Positions 24,205 through 36,631 are shown, numbered from the stretch's first letter. The stretch: DNA of 64,000 nucleotides from Sparassis latifolia (GCA_018466975.1 CM031555.1:744001-808000); one strand, 5' to 3'. Numbers and translations: made by a program. Notes: generated by a model not told the origin, from the sequence alone.

Positions 24205-24663
24205 GGCGGTCACTGTCAGGAGCAGACTTCAAGTTGGCCGTGAACGTTCCGGCCAACGTCGATCGCTGCCAAGATTCCGTCTTCCGGACTGGGCAACGAC
24301 GTCTGCATTGAGCTCGCTGCCTTTTGCACGCTGCTCGCCGCGCCTGTGGGCGTGCTCATCGTCGGTGACAGTGAGCTGAACGGGTACTTCACATGACATC
24401 GTTTTCTCGCGTTTTCTTACATCTCCAGTTTCCACCACGATACATCTCTGCCTGGTTTTACTCTCGATTCCAGCTGTAATTCTCGATGATGAATCGACAC
24501 TGAGACGGGCATCAAATACACAGTATACGGAGAGTGCAGATAGGCTACATCATACTTCTCTGCCTCCCCATACATGCGATCGCCTACTACTATCAGTACT
24601 GTACTGCGTTGAACTGGACGCTGAGAGCCGTGGACCGGACAGGCGCTGGCTCACGACTCGGAC
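24205..24663. other. Divergent promoter region of COA1 and COG6
   Basis: About 460 bp between two head-to-head starts. Nothing beyond short unsupported ORFs is visible. Confidence 0.5.
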
Positions 24664-27400
24664 ATGACCGCTGTCTCCTCGTCCTCCCGACTCAACGTCA
24701 ACTCCCCGCAGCCGCAGAACATCATCTCGCTTCGTCTCTACAAGGTACTCGGCGCCAGTTTCGATGATGATGCCACCAAGGAGGCCCTCCGCACCGTTGC
24801 GGAGCTGTACGCGCCTCCTGTACCAACGGTCTCCGTGAAGGGCAAGGAGGTCCAGCGGGAGCTCGACGACGCGGAGCAGGACGATGCAGATGAAGGCGAG
24901 GGCGTGAAAGTTCAAGCAAGATCTCAGCTCGATGGTACGCCCCTGGTCGAAGTCGTCCCCGGAGAGATCGCTGCGCGGGCGCGCAAGAACCTCCGGAGAG
25001 ACGTGGAGAGCAAACTGGCCGAGTCGAGCCGCAAGTTTCTGGATGCATTCGGAGAGGTGGACAAGGTGTGTCTGATGTTGCTGTACGTGACCCCGTTAGC
25101 AACTTACGCGAGGGGATGTAGCAATTAGATACCCTGCAGGAACATATCGCTGCCATGCGCATGCGCTGTGATGAGGGCCAGGCGCAGCTCAGGCTGACCA
25201 GTGAGGCGTGCGGGTCACTGCTAGACAGAGCGGGGAGCTTGCGAGAAGAGAGGTATGACTGCTCCTCATTGCTCCATCCCATATTAAACATGATTCTCGC
25301 GTCAGACAAGCAGTGGCTACCCGACAATCCATCGTCTCGCTCTTTCTCTCGCGGTTCACCCTCAACGATGAAGAAAAGGAGGCCATCTCCTCCCGCGACG
25401 TTCCTGTTGGGATGCGTTTCTTCGACGCAATGGACAAGGCAGACCGCATCAGGGACGACTGCCGGGTCCTCATGGCGGGCGAGGAAGGCCCAACCAAGGC
25501 AGGGTATGTACCGACCTCGCGCATACAGCCAGTCTGCTAACGCGTCACTTCGCCAGGCTGGACATTATGGCAGCGACCGCGACGTACCTCGAGCAAGCGC
25601 ACGAGAAAGTCTTCCGGTGGTGCTGCTCTGAGTTCCGCCACATGGGGCGGGATGCCCAACTCGAGGTCAGCCCCGTCATGCGCGAGGCCGTGCGCAGGCT
25701 TCGACAGCGCCCCGAGCTTCTCACGTACGCCCCCAGCTGCTGAGACGTGTTGCGTGGTCTCACCCTTGGCACAGAGAAGCTCTGGGATACCTCTCGCAAA
25801 CTCGGCAGGCGACGGTACTCGCAGCTTTTACCGGCGCGCTCACACGTGGCGGGCCCGGCGGACTGCCGCGCCCAATTGAACTGCATGCGCACGATCCCCT
25901 TCGGTACGTCGGGGACATGTTGGCATGGGTGCATCAGGCGATTGCGGCAGAGCACGAGTTCCTCGAGAGCCTGTTCGGTGTGCGCGCGGACGGGCGCATG
26001 GTCGGGAGCGTGCGCCAGTTCGGCGACAGCGTCGAAGAGGAGCTAATCTCGGAGCTTATGAACGCGGCCGTGGGTAAGCTGTGCACACCACTGAAGGTTA
26101 GTGCGGTGCCACTTTCGTTGAAAGAGGAGCTGACATTGTGGTGAGTGCAGGTGCGCGTGCAGCAGACGGTGCGATCGCAGGAGAGCAGCATTACATTGTA
26201 CAAGATCGCGAATTTGTTCAAATTTTACACGCTGACGATGGAGCGGACAATTGGCGAGCATGCGCTATTGTCGGAAGCGCTCAAACAGTGACTGTCATTC
26301 CCTTGACGAACACGAACTTACTCTGACGACGCCCGTAGGATGACTGATATGTCGTTCGACGCTTTCCTTGACAACATCGAGGCGCAAAGTCGCGCGCTAA
26401 TCCATATTCCTCTGGTATACTGAATATCTGTCGTTTTGAATGTTACTCTCATGTCTTTCTCTCACAGGGCCCGGACGACAAAGAATTGACACCGCCACTA
26501 GTCATCCTGGACCACGCACAGGTGTTGCGGGAAATCATGATAGTATACGCATCATCACTGCAAAGCGATGAACCTAAGGACACATTGCACCCGGGCTTCC
26601 GCCAAATCCTCGACAAGATGGTAGATCCTGCGGTCGAGATGTGCATCTCCGCAGCGGAGGTGAAGAAGAAAGCGATGCCGTGGTGGGATCGGTCTGTGTT
26701 CGTGCTCAATTGCCTCGCGTACATGCAAAGTTTGCTGGAACCATTCCCGTTCACCAAGGAGAAGCAAGCGGTGATTCACGAGTTGATGGACCAGAAGATC
26801 TTGCAACTGACGGAGGAACACGTGCGTGAAGTTTTTAGCTCCCTTGCGAGGCCATTGATGCATAGTATTCCTTGAAGTACAAAAACATCTTATGGGAGGC
26901 AGGATTTAACGAAGTTGTTGAGGCATTCACACAGCAGAAGCCGGGTGTATGTCTACCTGCTCGATTTCGGACTCTTCACTGAGAACATCCCTTAGGAACC
27001 ATTGTCGTACATATACGGGACGACGATATACCGGCTGCAGTCCGCATTGCGAAAGTTCTCCACCTGGCTGTCCGGCATAACCGTCGTGCACTCGAATCGT
27101 TTGTCGCATCTGACCGTGCAGAGCCATGCGACACGGGTCCACCAGGCAGTGCTGGTGCGAATCGCGCGGATATACGAGCGGCTCATCGGTGAGATGAGGA
27201 AGCCGGAGAATAAGTACGAGGCTGCGGCGACATTGCTGGCTGGCGAGCGACCCTTTGGCCAGATGCATTTGCTATGGCAGATTTTTGGTATGCAGGACCA
27301 AGCATTCGCTCTGGAAGGGCAGACAGAGCCGGGAGATCATGTGGGCCTGGAAAAGCAGGTGGGTCAAGGGGAGCAAGAAAAGCAGGAGGCGAATCCATAA
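24664..27400 (+). CDS. COG6: Conserved oligomeric Golgi complex subunit 6
   Basis: Ten exons in phase: 24664-25065, 25122-25252, 25306-25503, 25557-25724, 25775-26096, 26151-26287, 26339-26414, 26468-26821, 26878-26946, 26996-27400; about 753 aa. The N-terminus has the family signature NIISLRLYKVLGASFDDDAT, followed by a coiled coil (LDTLQEHIAAMRMRCDEGQAQL). The helical C-terminal body includes GMRFFDAMDKADRIRDDCRVL, EALGYLSQTRQATVLAAFT, DPLRYVGDMLAWVHQAIAAE, HEFLESLFGV and WWDRSVFVLNCLAYMQ. COG6 is in lobe B of the COG tether, which captures intra-Golgi retrograde vesicles with SNAREs and Rabs, including Ypt6/Rab6 (encoded at 49 kb). The exon 9 acceptor could instead be at 26865, adding YSLK. 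The hydrophilic Gln/Glu/Gly C-terminal tail looks poorly conserved. Confidence 0.92.
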
Positions 27401-27679
27401 CGCCCTTGATGTTCGTTCCTACAGCGCGTGTAACACTACGTTCATGTCTCAGTAAGTGATCGCTTCTATCAATTGCAAGTCGCGAACTGCGGGAAGTAAA
27501 CAATGGCACTGCGTCGGGGAGCCGACACTGTATCGAGTCTTGCAGTAAGCAGTGCCTGTGTGATACATATGTAGACTAAAAGAAACCAGCCATCCTGGTT
27601 GACAGGACGGAGACCAACGAACCACCGAAAATCACAACGGGCATACATTCATGCCAGCCAAATCCCATCCTAGAATAGA

Positions 27680-30464
27680 TCAAACACCCATCTCGACGTT
27701 GTGCTCGAGCCAATGTAATGCGTCGCGCGCCTTCTCCTTCACCTCCCAGTCATCCTCCGCGCCCATCTGCAACCCAATAGAGAACCTCCTCGTCGGGCTC
27801 CCGCCCATGCCGCCATTATATTCACACATGTGGCGGAGCGTGGAGTCGATGCCCGCCTCGTGCAGTGCCTGGTGGCTATGAGGGTTCGCCCGCACCAGCT
27901 CGAGTACGCACGCGATGGCTGGTCGACGGATCTCCACTTTCGCATCGACGAGGCAGGATTTAAGCGATCCAAGGATCCGTGAGTGAGCGAGAATGCTATT
28001 CTGGTGGAGTGGGCTGTTGGCCAGATTCGCGAGGACGCAAACAGCCTGCACGTACACTAGTATGAGGGAATGAACAAACAACATGACGTAAACAAACCGC
28101 ACCTGGTGTACAATGTCTTCGTTCTGGGAGTCCATTGCGATTGACAAGAAGCCAAGCAACACCTCAGTCCCAAGTTGATTGAAGACCATGTCCACGTCGT
28201 CGGCTCCTTCAGCGATGTGCCGTACGACGTGAAACGCCTGCTCCTGTACACCAATATCTGGATCGGTCAAAAGTCTGCTGAGAATGAGAACACTACAATC
28301 GGTGCGCGTAAAGCAACGCACTCAGCCAACTCATGCCACCCAATCCCGTCCATCACCTGCCGCTTCACGTCCAACGAACTCTTGTACAACAGATTTTTGA
28401 TCGCCCAGAGCGCATTCAATCTGAGTCCAGAATCTCCCGAATTCAGCAACTGCACAAGTCTATTCACTACACCCTGCTCCAATAGCACCTAGGGCAGCTC
28501 ATTCAGTGCTTGAATTGACACAGTAGAATCACAATGCTTACTGTGCGCAGAGGAGAACAGTCGTTCGCGAGGTTACATATCACTGCAGATGCAGCGTATG
28601 TTACACGTCGATCTTCGTCCTGCTTCTGGAACAACTGGTAGACTGCCATGCCCAGCCCTGTATCGACTATGTTCGTGCGCAGGACTGCCACTGAACGGCT
28701 CAATGCGCGCACGCACTGACATGCAGCATAGCGGACACCAACATGCTGATGCGAGAGTGATGTTTGTATTGAGGGTATCAGCTTGAGCTTATCTGTCACA
28801 TCGCCTCGGATATCATCATCGAAGAGTGAAATCGCGGCTATAGCTGTCAGAGCTGCCTGGACGAATGTTTACTTTCAAATTGACATCAGGAAGCAAATTC
28901 TGTTCATACCTCTCGAAGGCACGATATACTCTCTGGTTCATCTTCTTCCCACTCGACCGTTTGCTCAATCGGCGTGATTGACTTGACGAGACAGGCTAGC
29001 TTACTGAGGGTACCACGGTCGAAAGCGAGCTTACAGAGCTCCTTGTGATCTGAAACGAGATTATCTACGAAGAAACCTCAACAAGCGCCGGCTACAACTA
29101 CAGCGTATGACTCACACAATATAAAGCAGGCCTTCGTGCGTATTCGGGACCTCTCGTTGTCCGATGCAATGATACGGTTTATGACATGCATGACGGTCAA
29201 GGCAGGGGAGTTATCCGAAGCCAAAGGGGGGTTCGGATATCCAGCTCGGGAAATATTCGTCGCGCTAATAGCTGTTCAAGTCTAGTTGACAACTCGGGAA
29301 CAAATAGTACATACCAGAGGCAAGCTGCTAATTGCAACTCAGTGGATCGAGATCTGCATAGTGAGAGAACATGTGCTAAGGTTGCTGTGGTACAATACAT
29401 GAACAACACGTAGACACGAGCAAGACACAAACCGACCTTCTCGATCTGGGGGTGCATGAGCAAAGGTGGTGGCTACCGCTGGGTTATTCTCGGCGAGAGC
29501 AGCGAGCGCATATAGGGCAGCCTCTTGGAACTACCGAACATCACCATGAGCAACGTATGTGCCTGTGCGTTCAGGATACGTACCTTCGTATCGCGACTCA
29601 ACAACAGAGTTGTCAGGTTCCGTGTGACCCACCCACCGTCTTTGCTGGGAGAAGCAGGACCCACTGCTTTCTCCCAGCCACGTTTCCCCTTGACTTCCTT
29701 GATACGCTCTGCTGGGGGCAGCCAGTCAGAAACAGCTGTCCGATGCTCCTGCGTCCGAACTGCAGAGGCGATCAGCTGCGCTATTGAAGTGCTTGTCTGG
29801 GGAGTGGGATCAACTAGGAGTGGTAGATAGATATCCATAACTTCCAGCTGTTGGACCAAATGTACGTCAGGACAGCTTGATAAGATGTACATGAAAAACC
29901 GCGACTCACCTGGAAGAGGTAATCTAGAGCAGTCTTTGCTTCCTCCCGTAGGACGGAAGGTGAAGAACGAAGTCCCCACTTCGATGGGCCAACTTCCTCG
30001 GCAATAGCAGCTGCCAATGCCCGAAGCGCACGAGCATAGCTTGCTTTCAGGGATCCGGACGGCTGAAAGTTTGAAATAGCAAAAATAAACGACCGGTGCG
30101 CATTGAACCTCAATAGAGCCCTCAGGGCGGATGAGGAACCTAATGCCCGCAGCAATCAGTGTGAGACGCCAATGGAGGGACGATGCACACACCGTATGAG
30201 AGCGAAGAGATGACATGAGCAGCCTCTATGCGAATGTCGTCCTGCGACCCTTGCGACTCTTCTAGTGAAGGCAGAGGGTTATTGATACAGTCAACAAGCC
30301 TTCCCGGAGTCAGTATGTACAGGTCTCATCATCTCGCCGAGTGTGCATACTCACATTCTAATGAAAGCTTCATCCTCTGCTAACGCAACTTTGGCAGTGG
30401 GGTTGCCTATTACAGAGTTCTTTACTTTCTTTAGCGTTGAGAGATTCAGAGCGGTGATAGTCAT
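27680..30464 (-). CDS. GID5: ARMC8/VID28-family armadillo protein (GID ubiquitin ligase subunit 5)
   Basis: Twelve exons in phase: 30355-30464, 30193-30299, 29910-30139, 29584-29847, 29437-29530, 29315-29384, 29116-29264, 28910-29064, 28542-28856, 28322-28488, 28103-28277, 27680-28045; about 733 aa. It is built of armadillo repeats throughout: AALYALAALAENNPAVAT, VRYAACQCVRALSRSV, VTYAASAVICNLANDCSPLR, LNALWAIKNLLYKSS, VQEQAFHVVRHIAEG and AVCVLANLANSPLHQ. The tail ends DALHWLEHNVEMGV. The order and C-terminus match ARMC8/Vid28. In the GID/CTLH E3 ligase this subunit tethers substrate receptors such as Gid4 and supports glucose-induced degradation of gluconeogenic enzymes. The intron at 28278-28321 is only 44 nt; its splice restores WHELADRLLTDPDIGVQ. 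Confidence 0.9.
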
Positions 30465-30760
30465 GGTTGTAGCGAATGATTAGTGAACGATCATTCCCAC
30501 TTCTCGAGGTGTAACAGCAGGACGGTCCAGATCGAGGGTAAGAAGTGATGTCCCAGAGAACTATGTATCACAGACCATCTGAGGTCTGTACAAATGTCGC
30601 AGTCAAGTCGTGGCAGAATTGAATGGTGGTCGAAAGGAAGATGAGGCAAGCATCTGGATCTTGAGATCCTGGAGATCTCGAGTCATCCTCAAGATCTGCT
30701 CCTCACTGGCAGGAGTTGGCAAGCAACTGCCAGGAAGATCTGGAGAACAATTCGGTAAAC
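30465..30760. promoter_or_regulatory. Divergent promoter/leader with three hairpins
   Basis: Between GID5 (-) and the UPF0045 gene (+). Three perfect inverted repeats follow one another: cagacc/ggtctg (30571-30576 and 30583-30588), gatcttgag/ctcaagatc (30657-30665 and 30688-30696) and ctggcag/ctgccag (30706-30712 and 30726-30732). The last ends 28 nt before the UPF0045 ATG. The inverted repeats are directly visible. A function as RNA structure or protein site is inference. Confidence 0.5.
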
Positions 30761-31415
30761 ATGTCTCAGTCAACACCCACCGATCTCTATGCAGTAGCGG
30801 GTGAGATCCAATCTATCGCTCATGCAGTGCTGCATATCTGACTGGCATACATATATTCCGGGTAGATTTCTGTCTCGTACCGATGGGTACGGCAGAACCC
30901 TCCGTATGTGGTATTGTGTCGCTCTGACTCGGCATGGATGAGATAGAATGTATCGTTCCAGGTCGCGGAATATGTAGCAGAATGTTCCCGCGTCCTTGAA
31001 AAGACCGGATTGAAACACAAGGTACGCAGGAAATTTAGTGGTCGCATACAATGCTAGCGACTGAAGTGGCTGCATTACAGTTGCAGTGAGTTCTAAATAT
31101 ACAGATCTCTTCCATGAAATACAGTCTCATCTGATATACGCCTCTCAGTGGGTATGGAACGAACATTGGTGAGTGCTCGTCACAGACCCGTTTGTGAAGG
31201 ACTCATGCTCAATGTGTCTCACAGAAGGACCTTGGTCTGCCGTGATGCAAGCCATCCATGACTGCCACACTGCTGTCCACACCAAGGGCGCCCCTCGCAT
31301 CGCAACTGATATTCGCATTGGTACCCGGGTCGACAGGACAATCGAGCCCGGTACAGGAAACGAATCAAAGGTCAAGCGCGTCGAGGAGATCCTGGCAAGA
31401 GATCAGAAAGCTTGA
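30761..31415 (+). CDS. ECM15: UPF0045/ECM15-family small protein (thiamine-binding-like)
   Basis: Six exons: 30761-30800, 30866-30903, 30962-31021, a 5-nt microexon 31081-31085, 31149-31168 and 31225-31415; about 117 aa. The spliced product reads ADFCLVPMGTAEPS, VAEYVAECSRVLEKTGLKHK, LHGYGTNIEGPWSAVMQAIH and GAPRIATDIRIGTRVD. These are the conserved blocks of UPF0045 (yeast Ecm15, archaeal MTH1187). Structures of this ferredoxin-like tetrameric family show ligand pockets, and bacterial YkoF relatives bind thiamine; the fungal role is not settled. The microexon TTGCA supplies Leu-His before GYGTN. Without it the frame breaks. It has a good acceptor (attacag) and a consensus donor (gtgagt). Length matches the family (100-120 aa). 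Confidence 0.87.
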
Positions 31416-31545
31416 GTTGATTGACTACTACCGTGGGTTATCTACGAAAATGCTGTAATGTATACATTGTTTATTTATCGATAGAAAGATCATTAGAACG
31501 CTGCAAAATCGGGTTATCGTGGACAGAATGAGCAGATGTAACAGT

Positions 31546-34500
31546 TCAGATCTCTACTGGCAGTTCCGGACTCCGTGTCCTATCTTGAGCCTCCCTTGCC
31601 TCTTTCTCCCGATACAGCTTGATCAGTGCTTTACCGAGTTCCTTGCCAAGAGCCAAAGCCAATGGAACAGGAACTGCGTTTCCAATTTGACGGTGTTGCT
31701 TCCACGATATATCAGTAACGATTGAAGAGATTGTGATGAGAACGAACACATACATCGGCAATGCGATCGGGTGGACGGACGTTCGTAGAAAGGAACTCAT
31801 ACGTGTCGGGAAAGCCCTGCGCGCGAGCACATTCCCGCACTGTTATGATACGCTTTTGCTGCATGGTAAACACGATCAGAGTTGATGTACCTAAAAAAAT
31901 CGTAAAGACAACAAACATTTGGATGGAGCAAGCGACCTCCTTTGGCATTTGGCGCAACAGTTGTCATCGCTGTCGCGAAGAAACTATCGCCGTCAATCCT
32001 CCCATAGATATCTGCAAACAGTCTCAATATAAGGTGCACCAATTTGATCGTATATAATAACGCTGACCTCGATAAGCGCTATCCTTTCGTCGTAACAGCC
32101 TGTCCAGCTTCAGCCTCGATGGCAGATCTGTCAACAATAAATGAGTTGCTGTCCGCACAACACAAAATGGTGTACTTGCCAGCATGGCCGGTGCCTGAGT
32201 GCAGAGGTACATTGACAACCCTGTGGATTGTCTGATGAGTAAAGACAGAGTCTGATGTCATGGACTTGCTGATACAAATCACTTACCGTTCCACAATACG
32301 CGCCGCAAAGCGCCGCGTATACTGGTAAGAGACGTTCGTGCCTGCACCTCGCCTGATCCACTCCTGATAACGGTTCAATGGCTCTTGGGGATAAGGTACA
32401 GGAGTTGTGAAACCTGGAAAGACAGGTTCGGGAGAAGTGATTGCATCAAACCTGGGTATGCCGTCAGCCATGCGAATACCCGCTTCTTCCATATCTCTAG
32501 CTGTCATCTTGATCTCCATGTGAGGATCAATCCTAGATGAAACCACTCATACTCAGCACATGCAGCATATACAAGGAAATGCGACATACCAGTCAAAACG
32601 TGGCTAATACCAGCAGTATTCAAAACATTGAATTGACATCATTTACATCTGGAGGACGCACCAGATCTCCAATGGCACTGTTCACCGTGATGGGTGGTAG
32701 TGGTGCACACTGATGATAATCGGACCTGTCACTTGTCTCATCCACGTTAGCACGAGTAGCCGGATGCAGTGAATCACCATTCTCGAGATTGAAATGGTGC
32801 ATGGGTTTCGGAAAGCAGTGGGTTGGTATTGGGAATTGGGGAAGGGGCACATCTCGCTTGGAACCCCAAAAAATCACGCGTCTGCGGCCCTGCGGTGCAC
32901 CGTACTGTCCAGCTTGAAGAACCTTGAAATGCACTTGGTATCTGGGATGGACAAGTGTTGGTGTAGGGCTCAGAGCATTGTCATGATGCATACATACCCG
33001 AGGCAGGTCAATGTGCGTATGACAAACTTGACAATACCCATCCTTACACCCTGCTTGGATGCTTGGCCTTTCAGACTATAAGACAGAAGGCCTACAACGT
33101 TCTCAAGTAAGAAATATGATGGTCGGTAGAACTCCACATATGCTAGCATATTGCAGACTAGTGTATTCCTTCCAGGGATTGGTGAATGAGGATGTGATCA
33201 ACACCATCATTCTAAGACACTCACCGAACATCATCATCTTTCTACCAATGCAAGTAGGTGGCATCAGGATAATCTAGATACAGCAGGAGTCTGAACCATG
33301 GACTTGCCTTGTGGTGATTCATCATAGAGAAACTCTGGCAAGGTGGACCTAGGCACAACAGAGATTACTGAAAAGCTTAGTAGTTATGAAAGGGAGGACA
33401 TGCCCCCATAAACAAAATCAACTTCTCCACGCTTTGGCATGGGTGGCAAACTCATAGCACTGTCACCTGGCCTAAGGTCCTTGAGAGGCTCAGGCTCCTT
33501 ACCCTCTGCAGTATCAATGGCATGACGCAGTAGTAGGTTTGTACACTGGTTGTATATTATGGCTCCAGGATGGTTACGACTATATGGAGGTCAAGAAGGG
33601 TTGCAACGGCAAATCAAGAAAGCACTTACGAATATGTTAATGCGGCACTGGGAGAAAATTCAACTGCCCATTTTGTTTCCACGAAGCCCGATAATTCGAG
33701 ACCGGTGGACAAACCACCAGCACCTAGGGACACAGTTATAAGTCCGCAGCCAGGGACATCAGGGTTTCATATACCTGCGAATAATTCCAAACCACGTAAA
33801 GGACCCCACCGCTCCAGTAGGCGGTTCTGTTCCTTCACCTCAGAGCGGCGTTGTTTGAGACAGATCTTGCACTGGTGGAGACAGCCTGGCACTTCGTGCA
33901 GGTCATCTAGGCAGTTGACATCAACAGTCTCAGCAAACCGGTCTACGAAAAAAGTGTCGTCCTGCGAGAGCCACTCTTCAAGATTATTTTGAGACGAGGC
34001 CAGAACGTATGCCTTGCCATCGATGTCTGAAGGGTCGACATCCGCAATCACATTAGTTTGGAACAAGCGGCGCTATAGGATACTCAGCAAGACAAGGTAT
34101 GGACGTCAAATGGAAAGGGCCCGGCACCTCGTCGTTTTGCAGAGGCGGTTCGGTATCGTCGTTTTGCTGCCGGCGAGCAACAGTGTCATACCGACCGTAA
34201 GACCGAACCTGCACCTTGCTAACCTTCTCGTGTTTGCCAAAATCGAATCCAACTATTTGGGCAATGTCGTACAACTCCGCTTGCCAGCTAGGCGATCTGA
34301 GATAAACGAAGTCATGGACATGGTAGTCGACGTCATGTCCGGATATTCCCTCGCTGGTAAGTTTCTTCCATGCAGCCCGGTCCTCGTGTAAAGAGCGAAT
34401 ACCGCAGGCGATGCAAGGTTTGTGGCGCTTGCACTTCCGCAACGCACATGATATAACATCGGGTGATATTTCAACGAACGCGGATTGATCTTGATCCCAA

Positions 34501-36631
34501 GTGAGGCTGCAATCCGACAAAATATCAATCATAGTGTATTGGGACCATGTTCCCAATGACGTAGACATACCCAGCGTGGAAATCATTCTCTCCACCCGTG
34601 CCAGAGCCAGGTTCGTCAGGGGGCTCATCTTCATTAGATCTCAAAAGGCGCAAGTTGCACCGTTGATAGATACATTCTAGCGGGAGATCGTCACACTCGT
34701 TGATAAAGAACAGCCCGTTAGAATGAGCGGTTTCTTGGAGGAGCACCTGGGAGCCGTGCTGCAGCCACTGGGCATGGAAGTATTTCTTGCGGACCGTCTC
34801 AGTCTTCGACTTCGACTTGACAGTATCTGCTTTCTCATACATGTAGCAAATTTTGCAGAACCTTTGAACAATAGTCATGGCCAAATCAGTGTAACATATT
34901 GTGAACGCACCACTTCGTGTTTGCAAGCGAGTTGGAGGTGCGAGCTTTCTCGGTGGCAGCATTGCGTTCGCGTACTTGGTTGGTGTCTTCACCTTTCTCA
35001 ACAATGACGATGTCACCAGCCTGGAAAACGCTCAATCACCACGCCAAGTCCCACTAAGACCTAAAATTGGCTTACACAATAGAGCGCGCCATCAATACGG
35101 ACCCTCTGAAAATGATTCGGAACAGTTTGTGATTCTTTCTCCCACTCAATGAGAGCAGGGTCAGTCGAATGTACGTGCATCTCTGCGGTAGCCACCGAGA
35201 CATCCTCTGCCGTGTCGTTCTGCAGCGACTCTCCTGCGATGCGGAGGGTCTGAACAAATAGTTTATGTGCGATGCGAGCCACAGCTGGTGTGACCACGGT
35301 TTTATTGCGATGGAGAAGGACGTCTTTTTCCATATCGTTCAAGCGCCGCTTGGCTTTCGCCTTCGCCTTGATCACCCCCTTGGTCGCTGTCTCGGAGTCA
35401 ACACGATCCTCGGTGGCTTTTCGCAAAGAACAAATAAGCGGAACTCGATAAATAGCCCGACGAAGTTGCGGACTGTCCTCGCACAAGTCATCAATGGTTG
35501 CAGTGACATATGCTTTCTGGAAAGGAGTCAGCATAAAAGACGAAGACATACGACTAGATCCATACCGCATCATCAGATAGTAGATCGGCTTCTCTGAGCT
35601 CTCGACCAATAATATCAATGGCCAATGTGACTTCCTCTGGGGAATCAGGTGTGACTTTTAAGAATCTCACGAATTCATCGTAGTCCGTGTCAACATCGTC
35701 CACACTTGCGGAAACAATAAGATGAACGAGGCGATGCTTGATCCAAAGTTCCACATAGAAAGGGAGATAATTGTGCGACGGCACGTCCAGTATATACCAA
35801 GCAAACTCGGTGCGAATATAGATTTTGCTAAAAGAAACACTGCGATCAGCTCGGCGATAATGTGAGATCAAAGATTACCGACGGGTCCAGCTCAAGCGAT
35901 TTCTCAGGCAGATGATGAATATTGAACTCCAGTATCTTCGAAAGCTTTGATCTGTGCGTGAACTCTCCTAGAGAAGAGCCATCATCAGACTCTTCGTCTT
36001 CGTCTTCATCTACATTACTTTCGTTGACATGTCGTTTAACGATACCAGATGCACCGTATAAATGGCCGTCGCTGATCTGAAGAAGGTTTTCTACGGGTAT
36101 AAATTTTAGACTATCCCAATCATAGATGGAGAAGTCGGTCAGCTCGCGGACGGGCACATCCTCGTCGTCATCATTAATACCATCCACGAATGTTTCCCCA
36201 GGGACAAGAAGATCTCTATCTTCCATAACCTCGTCCTCCGACAATTCATGAGTATCTGGTAGGGGAATCAGGATTCAGAAGATTCAGGTTGACCACCTTA
36301 CAGAACTGACCGGTAGGTGGTTGACTATCACAGAGGTGTTCATCAGTGGCCTATGTCAATCGAGCTGGGAAGTAGCGCACTTAACTGTTGTCCGTTTGGG
36401 CAGCGGTGGAACCTCCACCCAAAAGTCTACTGAGGGTGGAGTCGCCTTGCGGACGGGCGTAGTTTGCTTCGCTAGCCTCAATGCAGGCTTGGATTTCGTT
36501 AACACGGGCACCTCCACCCAGAATTCTGGAGAAGTGGCGCGAGGAGGGGCAGTGCAAGTAACTGACCCCCGCTTTGGACGGGCTGTGTCACCAGGTGTAG
36601 GAACATGGCGGCGTTTTCGAGAAACTCTCAT
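31546..36631 (-). CDS. DNMT1: DNMT1-type DNA (cytosine-5)-methyltransferase
   Basis: Twenty-two exons in phase: 36386-36631, 36311-36350, 35883-36255, 35566-35827, 35076-35516, 34911-35020, 34571-34861, 34128-34506, 33775-34072, 33630-33723, 33404-33579, 33308-33348, 33225-33241, 32998-33168, 32647-32941, 32590-32603, 32287-32532, 32180-32220, 32068-32127, 31917-32011, 31754-31858, 31546-31698; about 1315 aa. Domains: a short N-terminus with two FWVEVP copies; a replication-foci-like domain (about 100-400; IYIRTEFAWYILDVPS); BAH1 (about 445-600; DIVIVEKGED, WFCKICYMYEK); BAH2 (about 655-790; HDFVYLRSPSWQAELYDI). The catalytic motifs follow: LELFAGAGGLSTGL (I), GGPPCQSFSMMNHH with the catalytic Cys (IV), ENVVGLL (VI), QAGQYGAPQGRRRVIFWG (VIII) and HRQIGNAVPVPLALALG (X). 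It should maintain CpG methylation after replication. No CXXC finger was seen. Three introns start with GC. The start could lie in an upstream exon. Confidence 0.93.

Noticed and set aside
30465..30760. TPP riboswitch ahead of the UPF0045 gene
   Set aside because: The hairpins are real, but I could not find the conserved TPP aptamer core. Only a generic structured leader is claimed.
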